50,046 nt of DNA from Chryseobacterium gleum (GTDB lineage Bacteria > Bacteroidota > Bacteroidia > Flavobacteriales_D > Crocinitomicaceae). The stretch is taken from NCBI GenBank assembly GCA_945862165.1, contig CAMAXI010000015.1, forward strand, positions 1-50,046, written 5' to 3'. This document shows, in pieces, positions 48,348 through 50,046 of this stretch (within the stretch, counting starts at the first letter, position 1; each line of letters starts with the position of its first letter). The translations under genes were made by a program, and so were the position numbers. The notes under the pieces are model-generated. The model worked only from the letters and a program-made list of their open reading frames with translations. It did no database searches and was not told where the DNA came from.

Positions 48348-50046
48348 TATGGACAGCTTTATCTGATGAATTTTTTAAATCTTTAATTATTAATTCAGTA
48401 TCAATCTTATTAAGCCTATCATATTTACTTTCCATTTTCTTTAGCTTAGCCTCAGCTGCCCTTAAAGGTCTTTCATATTTAAAATACTGATAAATAGATT
48501 TTCCTGCTTTATTTCCAAACTCTCCTTCCTCCCAAGTATCATACTGAGGAGTATAACTTTGTGATTTTAAAACATTTTCGTTATACTGTCTTTTTAAGTC
48601 ATCAACGTGTTCTTTTTGCCCCCAAAATTTATTAAATTGTTTATCCATATATTCTCGACGTTGATTTTCACTCATATTAGATAATATGTGATATTCTTTC
48701 GTGTTGTGCTGTTCCGTGCCTGTACCTTCTTCAGTTTTTGGTTTTGGAGTTATTATCCATGATTCCCCTACACCGTCATTTTTAAATTGCTCACCGCTAC
48801 CCTCAATTCCTTTCTCATAAGCCTTCCCATTTTTCTTATCTACAATTTCAAAATTACCGTCGTGATTATCTCCTTTAGTTCTTTTTATTCTACCTGAAAT
48901 TCCATGCTCTTTTTTGTATGCTCTCGCTTCTTTACGGGTTTCAAATAAACCTAGTGGATCTGTGAATGAAATAGGATTATCAAAAAGAATACGATAAGGC
49001 GACCAGCCTGCAGCCTTATCAGCCATTGGGTCAACATTCCATCTTCTTCCTAATCTTGGGTCCATTTCCCAATATTCCGCTGTATAATGATTACCTATAC
49101 CGCTGATTTCGTCTGATTTAATTTGTCCTTGAAATCCTCTGTTATATGCATCTGAATTGCTACTTCTTCCAGGTATTGTCATACCAAAAGGGTAGTAATC
49201 TGCCTGCATGATAATTTCAGCTTGGAAGTACGCCACCTTCGTTGGATCTGTAGCGTCCTGAACAGGGATTTTTCGGTCCGTTACAACGTTTACAACATTA
49301 CCGAGATGATTCCCAATTTCAAAATGCTTGTTTCCTAACACACGACTAGCTTGAATACTTGTGGTTGTGGTACTTACAACACTTGTTGTAATCAAAACAT
49401 TTTCATCTATTGTTGCCACACGCGATGCTCCATATACATAACGCTGTGTTAAATGTAATTCAATCTCTGTTGCCCCTACCTGATGCCCTACTTTCCCTGT
49501 ATAAGTACTCATCTCATTGCCTTGTGCATCATGAACATAATATGTATACACCCATGTATTTTCATCACTAAGTACCGTTATCTGTGGATTGATATCAGAT
49601 GGTGATCGTGGTTTAACGATCTTACATATTCGTCTCCCAAAACCATCGTACTTAAATTCTACATCTGGCTGTATCTTACTTATAAAGTTCTCATCTCGTA
49701 AAATCTCTGTTATCTTCCCGGATGCATTCCATTTGATTTCCTTAATGCCCTCACTCTTATCCTTTATCAAATGTCCATCCGCATCATATTGGAAATTCGC
49801 TGATGATAAATCCGTAGCATCAAATGCACCCATATCATCAATATCTACTATTGATTTTGTAGATGCCACCTGATCATTTACATGGTACAAACGATTGCTT
49901 TTCAATCCTGTTTTATTGGTAGGATCCGCCCAATCGTATCGATACGTCAGCTTATCCATCTCTCCGGTTGGATTGGTTGGGTTGGGATTATCTGTTGTCA
50001 CTTCCTCTTTCTTCGTATTTCGCAACAGAGATAAAATATTACCCAT
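48334..50046 (-). CDS. Rhs/YD-repeat polymorphic toxin, C-terminal part (runs off the right edge)
   Basis: At least 570 aa, open at the window end; the ATG at 50046 is probably internal, since Rhs proteins are far longer. YD-type repeats are seen ('FQYDADGHLIKDKSEGIKEIKWNASGKI', 'FKYDGFGRRICKI'), then the RHS-associated core 'YYPFGMTIPGR', 'YNRGFQGQIKSDE', 'YTAEYWEMDPRLGRRWNVDPMADKAAGWSPYRILFDNPISFTDPLGLF'. After this boundary (about residue 368) come about 200 residues of variable tip, Lys/Glu-rich, beginning 'TRKEARAYKKEHG'. I recognise no toxin fold in it. The tip would act in a rival cell, and the next gene is the immunity candidate. Confidence 0.88.
   Translation of the reverse strand: MGNILSLLRNTKKEEVTTDNPNPTNPTGEMDKLTYRYDWADPTNKTGLKSNRLYHVNDQVASTKSIVDIDDMGAFDATDLSSANFQYDADGHLIKDKSEGIKEIKWNASGKITEILRDENFISKIQPDVEFKYDGFGRRICKIVKPRSPSDINPQITVLSDENTWVYTYYVHDAQGNEMSTYTGKVGHQVGATEIELHLTQRYVYGASRVATIDENVLITTSVVSTTTTSIQASRVLGNKHFEIGNHLGNVVNVVTDRKIPVQDATDPTKVAYFQAEIIMQADYYPFGMTIPGRSSNSDAYNRGFQGQIKSDEISGIGNHYTAEYWEMDPRLGRRWNVDPMADKAAGWSPYRILFDNPISFTDPLGLFETRKEARAYKKEHGISGRIKRTKGDNHDGNFEIVDKKNGKAYEKGIEGSGEQFKNDGVGESWIITPKPKTEEGTGTEQHNTKEYHILSNMSENQRREYMDKQFNKFWGQKEHVDDLKRQYNENVLKSQSYTPQYDTWEEGEFGNKAGKSIYQYFKYERPLRAAEAKLKKMESKYDRLNKIDTELIIKDLKNSSDKAVHNAGE

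Overview
The window is AT-rich bacterial DNA from a member of the Bacteroidota, most likely the order Flavobacteriales. The evidence is: promoters of the Bacteroidota type (TTG, about 19-21 nt, TAnnTTTG) in front of pckA and both tRNA genes, lipoprotein signal peptides of Bacteroidota type, an RteC-family protein, an integrase of the Bacteroidota conjugative-transposon type, and a YD-repeat (Rhs-like) protein ending in the usual RHS core. I cannot fix the genus from the sequence alone.

Layout. 1-431: start of a PLP-dependent aminotransferase that runs off the left edge. 704-4803: a two-gene McrBC (type IV, modification-dependent) restriction system, followed upstream by 1.2 kb of decayed DNA holding an IS21 istB tail and two short gene relics. 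6002-26243: ordinary chromosome. It holds tRNA-Arg, clpS, pckA, a lipoprotein MsrB-MsrA fusion, a left-handed beta-helix (PaaY-like) protein, a DUF2520/kdsC pair, a tight minus-strand operon (phosphoribosyltransferase-murQ-trmD-tsaC), a D-threonine-aldolase-like enzyme, an alpha/beta hydrolase fused to a TerB-like domain, a large beta-helix/membrane fusion, trhO, lgt, rimO, a DUF6934-like gene, xerD and aroQ. This stretch is peppered with a REP-like hairpin family (CCCTTCGAGAACCTCAGGG type). Three copies are translated in the same reading frame, as protein tails or as a linker.

26381-26453 is tRNA-Lys(TTT). Its 3' end is the left end of a 12.2-kb integrated element (26439-38670), bounded by a 16-bp perfect direct repeat of the tRNA end and carrying a near-identical 19-bp repeat just inside each end. 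The left part carries an XRE repressor with a palindromic operator candidate, two small lipoproteins, a membrane-anchored thioredoxin-fold protein and a HEPN-like protein. The middle has a repeat-rich, origin-like gap, two tiny membrane proteins and a serine recombinase. The right part is a minus-strand operon: two paralogous tyrosine recombinases, two small HTH proteins, an unknown 381-aa protein and a 788-aa protein that joins polymerase-palm-like motifs to an SF3 helicase. I do not recognise this gene combination as a described family; it is the best candidate in the window for an undescribed system.

38671-44165 looks like a second, probably decayed, integrative element in tandem. It has an integrase that lacks the canonical first arginine (as in IntDOT), an RteC-like protein, an HTH protein, a replication-initiator-like protein, a DnaC-like ATPase and an amidase, but no conjugation genes and no visible right end. 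44162-46203 encodes an anchored surface protein and a MORN/YwqK-like protein. 46357-47658 is a DDE transposase. 47814-50046 is the C-terminal end of an Rhs-type polymorphic toxin with a variable tip and an overlapping immunity-gene candidate; the Rhs gene continues off the right edge.
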